Origin: Amorphoplanes digitatis
Lineage (GTDB): Bacteria > Actinomycetota > Actinomycetes > Mycobacteriales > Micromonosporaceae
DNA: 64,000 bases
Reading direction: 5' to 3'
Assembly (NCBI RefSeq): GCF_014205335.1
Contig: NZ_JACHNH010000001.1
Coordinates: 4,148,501-4,212,500 of the forward strand
In this document: positions 8,854 through 16,805 of the stretch, piece by piece
How the letters are laid out: every line of letters begins with the position of its first letter
How positions within the stretch are numbered: the stretch's first letter is position 1
Position numbers and translations under genes: made by a program
The notes under the pieces: model-generated
Told to the model about the DNA's origin: nothing
Database searches by the model: none
The model's input: the letters and a program-made list of their open reading frames with translations, nothing else

Positions 8854-9369
8854 GTGGTGGTTGGTGAGCGTGAGCACTTGCCGTCCGGCCGACCAGGCCG
8901 TGCGACCGGAGGGATGCTTCGCCGTGCCGCGCCGCGCGTCATCGTCGTTTTTCTGCTGAGCGCTGTGAGTGTCTTCTTGTCAGCCGTGACGACGGGCGCG
9001 GTGGCTGGGGCACTGCGGTGGCTCTTCTTCGTTCTGATCTTCGCTGCCATGGGGTCCAGGGAGTGGTGGCGATATGTAAAGCACGGCAAACCGGCGTCGT
9101 GGCGGGTAGAGCATGGGGGCGCCACCGCGTTGTTCGTCACCGACCCTGGGCGGGATCGCCATCGGGTGGTTGCGTATTTGAGGGAGCACGGTGGTCTGGA
9201 TTTCGGTGACGCTGCCATGCGGGCCGATGATCCCTCACGACCGGTGTGGGATGACCTGACAAGCGAGAGCGCCGACCGGATCGGTGCCGTTCTCGTGGAG
9301 GTGGGAGCGACCGTGAGTGTGAAACCGCGGCCGAATCCTTCATGGGCCCGCGATGTGACTGGTCGATGA
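8854..9369 (+). CDS. Membrane-anchored protein with L7/L12-C-like domain
   Basis: The 171-residue protein has two adjacent membrane helices (about residues 28-67). Its soluble C-terminal part RHRVVAYLREHGGLDFGDAA continues to SADRIGAVLVEVGATVSVK. The pattern of a short strand, a G-L-xx-A helix and a closing A-xx-G-A-x-V-x-V-K strand resembles the C-terminal domain of ribosomal protein L7/L12, which is found in many small bacterial membrane proteins of unknown function. The GTG start follows GAGG. It is convergent with the peptidase gene and separated from mntP by the shared leader region. No defined function. Confidence 0.7.
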   Translation: MVVGEREHLPSGRPGRATGGMLRRAAPRVIVVFLLSAVSVFLSAVTTGAVAGALRWLFFVLIFAAMGSREWWRYVKHGKPASWRVEHGGATALFVTDPGRDRHRVVAYLREHGGLDFGDAAMRADDPSRPVWDDLTSESADRIGAVLVEVGATVSVKPRPNPSWARDVTGR

Positions 9370-9404
9370 GCTGATCGGCAGGTCGGGTATCACCGCGCCG
9401 CGTC

Positions 9405-10664
9405 TCAGGTCCGGGACCTGAGGCCGTCGGCCGCGACCGCCCGGGCTGCCAGCCGTTCGGTCAGCAGGCCGGTCATGGCGCGCACGCCGTGACCGATCGC
9501 CCGCTCGTCGGCGGCGAAGTCGGGGGCGTGCGGCGCGCCGTTCATTCCCGACTCGGCGTCCGCGACGCCGAGGTAGAGCATCGCGCCCGGCGCCTCGTTG
9601 AGGAACAGGGCGAAATCCTCGCAGTTGAACGGCCAGGACGCCCGGGCCCACAGGACGGACTCCGGCCCCAGCGCCGTGCTCAGGTACCGGCCGGCCGCCG
9701 TGCTGAGTTCCGCCGAGTTCACCATGGCGGGGAACGGATCGCCGGGGTAGTCCACGTACCCGCCTGCCTGCGCGGCGAGCCGCTCGACCCGGGCGCGTAG
9801 CTCGGGAAACCGCTCCTGCGGCCAGACCCGCAGCATGATGTTGGCGACGGGCCGCGCGTCGGGCGTGTGCTCGGTCCACTGGGCGACGCACACGGATTCC
9901 TGGATCGAGGCGGCGGTCTCCGGCTCCAGCACCGCGTGAAAGCGCGCGTGATAGTCGGCGACGCTCCGCGGGTACCCGACGGTGCCGAGCTCCGCCACTT
10001 CGGATGCGATGGCGGCGACTGCCGCGTCGTCGCCACCCGGCAGCACTATCCGGATATGGTCCAGCCCGGGCAGACCGTATCCCGGAGACACCGCGATGGT
10101 GCCGACAGGGAACGGGGCACAGTGCAGCGCATAGCTTTCGCGCGGCGCGAGCCGTTGCACCAGCCCGGTATCGAGCATCGCCCGCGCGCCGCGCAGGGGC
10201 TCCTCGGCCGGCTGGAAGACGAACGCCAACCGGCCGCGTACCGGATCGGGGCCCTGCGCCAGTGCCCGGGCGACGCCGACGCCGATCGCGGTGTGCAGGT
10301 CGTGCCCGCACAGGTGCGCGACGCCGGGGACGCGCGAGGCGAAGCCCTCGTCGAAAGCCTTGCCCGACAGAGGGAAGGGCAGCACGTGGTGTTCCGCGTC
10401 GACGGCGTCCATGTCCGCCCGGTACAGCACCGTCGGGCCGTCCGCGGAACCGTCGAGCACCGCGAGGACACCGTGCCCGCCGACACCGGTCGTGACCTCG
10501 AGCCCGGCCGCGCGCAGCTGCTCCGCGACCAACCCGGCCGTCTCCCGCTCCTCACCGGCCAGCTCCGGGCGACGGTGAATCTCCCGGCGGAGCTCGATCA
10601 GTTCATCGTCCAGATTCGTCACCGGTAGATCTTGCGCACAACCGTCGATTCCCCGCACCACCAT
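9405..10664 (-). CDS. M20-family amidohydrolase
   Basis: The 419-residue enzyme belongs to the M20D group (hippurate / N-acyl amino acid hydrolases). Visible metal and catalytic motifs are RADMDAVDAEH, HLCGHDLHTAIGVG, FQPAEEPLRGA, the ALHCAPFP histidine, and the C-terminal HAPDFAADE. The lid or dimerisation domain lies between. It would be a cytoplasmic dizinc amidase that removes an acyl group from amino acid amides. A GTG at 10622 is an alternative start that would trim 14 residues. It lies 30 bases behind the WD40 gene on the same strand, so it may be co-transcribed with that system without being functionally related. Confidence 0.9.
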   Translation of the reverse strand: MVVRGIDGCAQDLPVTNLDDELIELRREIHRRPELAGEERETAGLVAEQLRAAGLEVTTGVGGHGVLAVLDGSADGPTVLYRADMDAVDAEHHVLPFPLSGKAFDEGFASRVPGVAHLCGHDLHTAIGVGVARALAQGPDPVRGRLAFVFQPAEEPLRGARAMLDTGLVQRLAPRESYALHCAPFPVGTIAVSPGYGLPGLDHIRIVLPGGDDAAVAAIASEVAELGTVGYPRSVADYHARFHAVLEPETAASIQESVCVAQWTEHTPDARPVANIMLRVWPQERFPELRARVERLAAQAGGYVDYPGDPFPAMVNSAELSTAAGRYLSTALGPESVLWARASWPFNCEDFALFLNEAPGAMLYLGVADAESGMNGAPHAPDFAADERAIGHGVRAMTGLLTERLAARAVAADGLRSRT

Positions 10665-10694
10665 TTCGGCCCGCGTGCTCGACCTTGAACGGGG

Positions 10695-13088
10695 TCAAGC
10701 CAAGGTACCGAGTGTCGATCCGGGCAGATCGAGAGTTGCGCGCCGGTGGCTGCCGCTGACTATCGCCAGGAACGTCAGCGGCCGGCCATCCTCCCCTTCC
10801 GATACGCCGAGGCGGGCCTCGTCGATCGGCCCTCCGGTGACGATGCGAAACACTTCACCCTCAGCCGACGGATCCCATATCCGTACGGTCGTGTCCGTGC
10901 TGCCGGTGGCGAGCAGGGGCTGCCCGTTCGGGCCGGTGAACGCGGCGATGGCGGTCACCGAGTTGGTGTGGCCGGTGAGTGGTTCGCCGATCTGGGTGCC
11001 GGTGTCGGGGTTCCATACCCGCACCGTCCGGTCGTTGCTGCCGGTGGCGAGCAGGGGCTGCCCGTTCGGGCCGGTGAACGCGGCGATGGCGGTCACCGAG
11101 TTGGTGTGGCCGGTGAGTGGTTCGCCGATCTGGGTGCCGGTGTCGGGGTTCCATACCCGCACCGTCCGGTCGTTGCTGCCGGTGGCGAGCAGGGGCCGCC
11201 CGTCCAGACCGATGAATACGACCATGGCGGTCACCCAGTCGGTGTGGCCGTAGAGTGGATTCCCGATCTGGGTGCCGGTCTCGGGGTCCCAGATCCGCAC
11301 CGTCGCGTCATGGCTGCCGGTGGCGAGCAGGGGCCGCTCGTGGGGGCTGGTGAATACGACCATGGCGGTTACCGAACGGGTGTGGCCGGTGAGTGGTTCC
11401 CCGATCTGGGTGCCGGTGTCCGGGTCCCAGATCCGCACCATCCGGTCGTTGCTACCGGTGGCGAGAAGGGGCTGCCCGCCTGGGCCGGTGAACGCGACTA
11501 TCGCGGTCAACCTGTTGGTGTGGCCGGTGAGTGGTTCCCCGATCTGGGTGCCGGTGTCGGGGTCCCATACCCGCACCGTCGCGTCGTTGCTGCCGGTGGC
11601 GAGTAGAGGCTGCCCGCCTGGGTCGGTGAACGCGGCGATCGGGGTCAACGAACGGGTGTGGCCGGTGACTGGTTCCCAGACCGCGGCGCCGGCATTCGGG
11701 TCCCATACCCGCACCGTCGCGTCGTTGCTGCCGGTGGCGAGTAGGGGCCGCCCGCCTGGGCCGGTGAACGCGGCTATCGCGGTCACCGAACGGGTGTGGC
11801 CGGTGAGTGGTTCCCCGATCTGGGTGCCGGTGTCCGGGTCCCACACTCGCACCGTCCGGTCGTGGCTGCCGGTGGCGAGCAGAGGCCGCCCGCCTTGGCC
11901 GGTGAACACGGCGATCGCGACCACCCAGTTGGTGTGGCCGGTGAGTGGTTCCCCGACCGGAGTGCCGGTGTCCGGGTCCCACACTCGCACCGTCGCGTCG
12001 TAGCTTCCGGTGGCGAGTAGGGGCCGCCCATTGGGGCGGGTGTATACGGCTATCGCGGTCACCGAACCGTTGTGGCCGTTCAGTGGTTCCCCGACCGGGG
12101 TGCCGGTGTCCGGGTCCCACACTTGCGCTGTCCCGTCGTAGCTGCCGATCGCGAGCAGAGGACGCCCGTCCGGGCGGGTGTATAGGGCTATCGCGGTCAC
12201 CGAACCGTTGTGGCCGTTCAAGGGTTCCCCGACCGGGGTGCCGGTGTCCGGGTCCCACACTTGCGCTGTCCCGTCGTAGCTGCCGATCGCGAGCAGAGGA
12301 CGCCCGTCCGGGCGGGTGTATAGGGCTATCGCGGTCACCGAACCGTTGTGGCCGTTCAGTGGTTCCCCGATCTGGCTGCCGGTGTCCGGGTCCCATATCC
12401 GCACCGTGCCGTCTTTGCTTCCGGTGGCGAGTAAGGGACGCCCATCCGGGCCGGTGTATACGGCTATCGCGGTCACCGAACCGTTGTGGCCGTTCAGTGG
12501 TTCCCCGATCTGGCTGCCGGTGTCCGGGTCCCATATCCGCACCGTGCCGTCTTTGCTTCCGGTGGCGAGCAGGGGGCGCCCATCAAGGCCGCGGACTGTG
12601 GTGATCGCCGCGACAGCACTGTCCAGAACAGCGAGAGTGTTGGCGGTCAACATCCAGGTGACGTTGCGCGGCCGGACGAGCAGGTCGGGGACGTCGCCGA
12701 CCTGCGGCGGCACGTCGCCGGGATCGGAGACGGCGTGGCGTACGAACCCGAGGCTGGCCGCCCGCGATGAGGGTGACGCGTCACGTAGGTAGGGTTCGAT
12801 CGCCGCCCACGCGGCGAGGCCGTGGCGGCCGGACGAGGGAGCGACGGGCAGGCCGAGGCCCGCCCGGACGGAGTTGCTGGTGTCCCAGGGCAGGAACGCG
12901 CCGGTAACGGTGTGGTCGTCGAGGCAGCCGCCGCGTGCGGCATGGCCGACCTGGTGTCTGCGCAGGTATGGGTGCGGTGGCGTCGCGGCGGTCCGCGGGA
13001 GGAGCGCGGCCAGCCGCCGCGCGATCCGCGCATGGACAGCCTGTTCCGGATCCGGCGGTCCGGACGATGTCGGCTCGGCCACGGTCAT
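10695..13088 (-). CDS. WD40 propeller protein, C-terminal half of split caspase-STAND receptor
   Basis: The protein (797 residues from the ATG at 13088) begins with a helical arm of about 165 residues containing HPYLRRHQVGHAARGGCLDD. That arm normally links a STAND NTPase to its sensor. Then come 13 clear repeats of about 46 residues, each with the core PLLATGSxDxTVRVWDPDTG and ending in GEPLTGHTxSVTAIA, enough for two seven-bladed propellers if the irregular first and last strands count. The ATG overlaps the stop of the upstream caspase-NTPase gene as ATGA, and the frames differ by -1. Together they correspond to the single protein encoded at 16806. The likely role is ligand sensing for the partner NTPase. 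Confidence 0.85.
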   Translation of the reverse strand: MTVAEPTSSGPPDPEQAVHARIARRLAALLPRTAATPPHPYLRRHQVGHAARGGCLDDHTVTGAFLPWDTSNSVRAGLGLPVAPSSGRHGLAAWAAIEPYLRDASPSSRAASLGFVRHAVSDPGDVPPQVGDVPDLLVRPRNVTWMLTANTLAVLDSAVAAITTVRGLDGRPLLATGSKDGTVRIWDPDTGSQIGEPLNGHNGSVTAIAVYTGPDGRPLLATGSKDGTVRIWDPDTGSQIGEPLNGHNGSVTAIALYTRPDGRPLLAIGSYDGTAQVWDPDTGTPVGEPLNGHNGSVTAIALYTRPDGRPLLAIGSYDGTAQVWDPDTGTPVGEPLNGHNGSVTAIAVYTRPNGRPLLATGSYDATVRVWDPDTGTPVGEPLTGHTNWVVAIAVFTGQGGRPLLATGSHDRTVRVWDPDTGTQIGEPLTGHTRSVTAIAAFTGPGGRPLLATGSNDATVRVWDPNAGAAVWEPVTGHTRSLTPIAAFTDPGGQPLLATGSNDATVRVWDPDTGTQIGEPLTGHTNRLTAIVAFTGPGGQPLLATGSNDRMVRIWDPDTGTQIGEPLTGHTRSVTAMVVFTSPHERPLLATGSHDATVRIWDPETGTQIGNPLYGHTDWVTAMVVFIGLDGRPLLATGSNDRTVRVWNPDTGTQIGEPLTGHTNSVTAIAAFTGPNGQPLLATGSNDRTVRVWNPDTGTQIGEPLTGHTNSVTAIAAFTGPNGQPLLATGSTDTTVRIWDPSAEGEVFRIVTGGPIDEARLGVSEGEDGRPLTFLAIVSGSHRRATLDLPGSTLGTLA
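10902..12580 (-). repeat. Tandem 138-bp WD40-coding repeats
   Basis: The array is built of units with a 138-base period. Units 10902-11039 and 11040-11177 are identical base for base, and two consecutive units near 12145-12420 differ at only a few positions, while other units diverge more. Such near-identity at nucleotide level, including silent positions, indicates recent duplication or gene conversion rather than selection on protein alone. Confidence 0.88.
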
Positions 13089-15160
13089 GCCCCTTCCACC
13101 TGTCGATGTGGCAGGAGATCCTGACGCAGGACCTCGGCGAGTCGTTCGTGGACCAGCCGGTACACGGTGCGCCCGTCCTCCACGTCGCTGACGAGGTAGC
13201 CGCCGAGCCGTCCCGACAGCACGTGGCCGATGAGCCCGTCGGCGTCGGGCAGGGTGGTGTCCAGCACGGCTTCGGTCATGGCGGGCCAGATGTCGGCCCA
13301 GGGAATACCGGCGCCGAGCGCGAACGCGGCGGCGCGGAGTACGCCGGTGAGGTGTGCGACAGGGTAGTCGTCGGTGGCGTTGTCGCGCAGGTCGAGGCGG
13401 AGTTGGCCGATGGTCGCGTCGGTGAGGGAGGCCAGCCATGCGGGGTCGTCGAGAGGCTGGCGGGTGAGCCGGCCACGGAGGTGGCCGGCGGCCAGGCGGG
13501 TGTCGAGGAACGACGGCTGGACGCGGGCGGCGATGACCGCGGCCGTTTCGGTCCTGGCTGCCCGGACGGCCTCGTCGTCGCCGGCGTAGGGGCCGTCACC
13601 GGCGGCAAGCAGCGTCTCGGCGTAGGTCGCCAGGTCGTCGTACACGCCGTCGGTGTCGGTGCGCAGCACGTTCCCGGGCGGGGCCGCGGTGGCGCGCTGG
13701 AGCAGGTCCAGCAGGGTGTCGAACTCCGCCGCCGGCAGCGCATGGTGTGGTGTGCTGCTGCGTACGCCGACGAGCAGCCGTACCAGGTGGACGCCGGCGG
13801 GTGTGGCCAGGCGGGCCAGCGGCCCGAGCAGGTCGGCGACGAGGCGGGTGGGCCGCGTCGCTTCGTCGAGGCCGTCGACGACGACGGTGACCGGGCGGCC
13901 GGTGCCGGCGAAGCGGGCCGAGATAATCTCGGTGATCTGTTCGCGGAGGTGCTGGCCGGGATCGCCGTGGTCAGGGGCCGGGCGGGGCTGTTCGCCGAGG
14001 GCGGTGACCAGCCTGGTCAGCAGATCCACGCTGTCGGTGTTGCGGGCGAGCAGTGCGACGTCGACGGCTCCGGGCGGGGGCAGGGTGCCGGGCGGCGCGG
14101 CCTGGGCGGCGCGGGCGTACCTGGGCCGGGCGAGCACGTCCGGGTCGCTGAGGGTGACGGCGCGAGCGATGACGGCGGACTTTCCGCTGCCCGCGCTGCC
14201 GGTGACGATCAGGACGCCGCCGTCGCCGGTCAGGAACCGTGCGGTGGCCCGGTTGAGGTCGGCGCGGCCGGTGAAGTACCAACCGGGGTCGTGGTCGGGA
14301 CGCCCGCTGGCCCGGTCCAGCCAGTAGTCCAGTTCGGTGGCGTCGGCGGCGACCTGCCGGCGTTGCGGGCCGGCGAGGTCGGCCGGCGGGCGGTAGCCGG
14401 GGTTGGGCAGGCTCCGCATCGGATACCGGGTGCGCCAGGTCTCCCACACCCGGTGCGGCACGGCCAGCGGCTGGCCGGGGTCCTGGAGCGCGGCGCGGGT
14501 CAGTTCCGTGAGGAACTCCTCGAGGGTGAGGTGTTCGGCGGCGATCCCGGCGGTGGTGCACAGCTGGGCGTGTACCCGGTCAAGGAGGGTGGCGAATTCG
14601 CGGTCGCGGGGCCGGTCGTCGGCGTCGACGGTCGCGATCACCGCCAGGGTCGCGTGTTCCCGGCGGTGGCGCGGGAGGTCCTGGGCGACGCGCAGGACGT
14701 CGGCCTGGACGGCCTTGGCGTAGCAGGCGTTGACGATGATCAGGACCTGGCCGGCGTCGCTGGACAGGGCCGCGGAGATCAGGTCGCCGGTGGGGTAGGC
14801 GTCGCGGTCCGGGCGGCGCGGGTCGCCGCCAGGCATGATCAGGCGGTGGGTACCGGATTGCCCGCGTTCGCCGTGTCCGGTGAGGTGCACGACGAGGACG
14901 TCACCGGCGCCGGCGCGGCGCAGGCCGGTGTCGCGGATGAAGTCGTCCAGGTCCTCCCGGCTGTGGATCTTCGCGGCGGCGTCGATGCTGAACGCCCGGT
15001 CGCCGAGGGCGTCCTTGTCGGCCCACCAGGTGGATGCGGCGGTGATCTGGGCGTCGATGCCGGCCCGGAAGTCGTCGCCCTCGTCGGGATAGTCGCGCAC
15101 GGCGATCAGGAACAGGCGGCGCCGCCCCGCGGGTGTCTCGGGGTTGCGGTCGGGATCCAA
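13085..15160 (-). CDS. Caspase-like protease fused to STAND NTPase
   Basis: The 691-residue protein starts with a caspase-like (peptidase C14) domain. Strand LFLIAVRDYPDEGDDF leads to the catalytic His96 in VVHLTGHGERG and the catalytic Cys146 in LIIVNACYAKAV. A STAND NTPase follows, with Walker A GSAGSGKS (321-328) and Walker B VTVVVDGLDEA (about 424-433), then a winged-helix region ending in YRLVHERLAEVL. The protein stops just where the homologous protein at 16806 continues into its sensor; that sensor is the next gene, reached through an ATGA overlap. TTG at 15160 is the only plausible start, because no other start codon was found upstream in frame. It likely works as a switch-activated protease. 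Confidence 0.85.
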   Translation of the reverse strand: MDPDRNPETPAGRRRLFLIAVRDYPDEGDDFRAGIDAQITAASTWWADKDALGDRAFSIDAAAKIHSREDLDDFIRDTGLRRAGAGDVLVVHLTGHGERGQSGTHRLIMPGGDPRRPDRDAYPTGDLISAALSSDAGQVLIIVNACYAKAVQADVLRVAQDLPRHRREHATLAVIATVDADDRPRDREFATLLDRVHAQLCTTAGIAAEHLTLEEFLTELTRAALQDPGQPLAVPHRVWETWRTRYPMRSLPNPGYRPPADLAGPQRRQVAADATELDYWLDRASGRPDHDPGWYFTGRADLNRATARFLTGDGGVLIVTGSAGSGKSAVIARAVTLSDPDVLARPRYARAAQAAPPGTLPPPGAVDVALLARNTDSVDLLTRLVTALGEQPRPAPDHGDPGQHLREQITEIISARFAGTGRPVTVVVDGLDEATRPTRLVADLLGPLARLATPAGVHLVRLLVGVRSSTPHHALPAAEFDTLLDLLQRATAAPPGNVLRTDTDGVYDDLATYAETLLAAGDGPYAGDDEAVRAARTETAAVIAARVQPSFLDTRLAAGHLRGRLTRQPLDDPAWLASLTDATIGQLRLDLRDNATDDYPVAHLTGVLRAAAFALGAGIPWADIWPAMTEAVLDTTLPDADGLIGHVLSGRLGGYLVSDVEDGRTVYRLVHERLAEVLRQDLLPHRQVEGA

Positions 15161-15291
15161 TGTGGCCGTCGAGCCCTCCGCGGGTGTGGCCGGGGCGTCT
15201 GCCCGGAACGGTCCGTGCGTGCAGGATAACCGGATGCCGGGACCCGGTACGGTGTGCCCAGGGTCATCGGCCGACTACGGAGATGGTGATC
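15161..15291. promoter_or_regulatory. Divergent promoter region of the caspase/STAND locus
   Basis: The 131 bases between the two divergent units hold the probable promoters for both. On the minus strand TATCCT (about 15224-15229) resembles a -10 box, and on the plus strand TACGGT (15248-15253) is a weaker candidate. A small palindrome CCGGG-A-CCCGG lies at 15237-15247. Shared placement suggests coordinated control, but no regulator gene lies within the locus. Confidence 0.35.
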
Positions 15292-16791
15292 ATGCCGCTC
15301 GGAATCGACGGGCTGCCGCCCCGGCACGGTGCGGTCCCCGATGTCACCAACGACCTGGTGGTGGTCGTGCCGGGGATCATGGGCAGCGCCCTGCACGACC
15401 GGGACGCCGGCCGTGACGTGTGGGGGCTGAAGGATCTCCGCTGGTACGGCCGGGCCTGGTCCAGCAAGAGTGGACTGGACGCGCTCGCGCTCAGCGACGC
15501 CGAACGTGACCGGCTCGCCGACGGTTGCTACGACCCGCAGACCGCGCGGGTCACCGCCACCGGCCTGTTGGAGTTCCCGGCCGCGTTGCCCTTCCTCGAC
15601 GGCATGGAGCCCTACACCAACCTGCTCAAACGGCTGCGCACGGTCGTGGCGGACCCGGCCGCGATCGTGACGTTTCCCTACGACTGGCGGCTCCCGGTCA
15701 CCGTCAACAGCCGGCTCCTCGCCGCCCGCATCGGCGAAAGGCTGCGCGCCTGGCGGCAGCACCCCAAGCAACTGGCGGCGTCCGCCCTGCACCAGGGCCG
15801 CCCGCCCCGGGTGGTGATCGTGGCTCACTCGATGGGTGGACTTGTCACGCGGGGACTGTCCTTGATCGACGGGGCGACCTCGACGATCCGGGCCACGATC
15901 ACCCTCGGCACCCCGTTCTACGGGTCGGTGAAGACGACCGCGCTGCTCAACACCGGCAGCGGTGCACCCGTGCCGATGCCGCAGCGCCGGCTCCGTGAGG
16001 TCGTCGCCGGGCTGCCCGGCGTGTACGACCTGCTGCCCACCTACCGCTGCCGAGTCGTCGGCGGCTCGGACCTGTGCCGGCTGACCGCAGGCGACATCGC
16101 CGACCTGGGCGGCGACGCCGACCTGGCCCGATCGTCGTTGCAACGCCTGGCCGAGTTGCAGGAGCAGGACCTGCCGCATCACCGTGCCGTCGTCGGTACC
16201 GGCCAGCCCACCGCGCAGAGCCTCACCCTGGAGGGCGGCGTGGTGAAGGTGCAACAGCACTACTACCTGCGCCACGACGACGGCGAACTGATCCGCGACG
16301 ACTACGGCCGGCTCACCGAATGCGACCTGCAAGGCGACGGGACCGTCTACCGGTACGCGGCCAGCCCGGCCGGCTACGCCGACCCGCAGCACGTCGTACA
16401 GCAGCACGGCGCGCTCGCGGCCACCGGCGACACCCTCGGCCTGGTCTGCGGGATCATCACCGGTCGTGGCACCCAGGGCATCTACCTCGGCACCGGAGAC
16501 CTGGGACTCGACATCCCCGGCCTCGCGGTCCCCGGCGAACCTTTCCCCGTCGGGGTCACCGCCGGCGGCGGACCCCTCGACCCGGCCGCCGTCGACGGCG
16601 GCGTCTGGGACACCGCCACCGGGCGGCAGATCCAGCGCATCCGGTTCGCCGCACACCGCGACGGCCGCGACGGACTCACCGCCACCGTCAGGCTGCCCGA
16701 ACCCGGACTGTTCCGGATCGCCGTCAAGACCGGCGGCGCCGACCCGGTCACCCGGCTGCTCATCTGCGCCGACCCGGTCGGCGACGAGTAG
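15292..16791 (+). CDS. LCAT-family lipase/acyltransferase-like hydrolase
   Basis: The 499-residue protein matches lecithin:cholesterol acyltransferase-like hydrolases. It has an N-terminal VVVVPGIMGSALHD oxyanion loop, an FPYDWRLP segment, and the nucleophile elbow VIVAHSMGGLV with Ser180, followed by TLGTPFYGS. The remaining residues of the triad probably lie in GDGTVYRYA (acid) and QQHGALA (His). It has no signal peptide, so it would act inside the cell, possibly on membrane lipids. GGAG sits nine bases before the chosen ATG; an ATG nine bases upstream is less well placed. The caspase-STAND-WD40 gene follows after 14 bases, so the two are one operon and the lipase is a candidate effector. 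The C-terminal 130 residues look beta-rich and unassigned. Confidence 0.85.
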   Translation: MPLGIDGLPPRHGAVPDVTNDLVVVVPGIMGSALHDRDAGRDVWGLKDLRWYGRAWSSKSGLDALALSDAERDRLADGCYDPQTARVTATGLLEFPAALPFLDGMEPYTNLLKRLRTVVADPAAIVTFPYDWRLPVTVNSRLLAARIGERLRAWRQHPKQLAASALHQGRPPRVVIVAHSMGGLVTRGLSLIDGATSTIRATITLGTPFYGSVKTTALLNTGSGAPVPMPQRRLREVVAGLPGVYDLLPTYRCRVVGGSDLCRLTAGDIADLGGDADLARSSLQRLAELQEQDLPHHRAVVGTGQPTAQSLTLEGGVVKVQQHYYLRHDDGELIRDDYGRLTECDLQGDGTVYRYAASPAGYADPQHVVQQHGALAATGDTLGLVCGIITGRGTQGIYLGTGDLGLDIPGLAVPGEPFPVGVTAGGGPLDPAAVDGGVWDTATGRQIQRIRFAAHRDGRDGLTATVRLPEPGLFRIAVKTGGADPVTRLLICADPVGDE

Positions 16792-16805
16792 CGAGGTCGC
16801 GGCCA

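Noticed and set aside
10902..12580. CRISPR array or mobile repeat
   Set aside because: The 138-base period equals 46 codons and every unit encodes a WD40 blade, so it is coding repeat, not CRISPR.
12935..15229. Long plus-strand frame opposite the caspase-STAND gene
   Set aside because: Composition is Gly/Val/Ala-rich antisense of a conserved domain gene; no motif, and the minus-strand reading has catalytic motifs.
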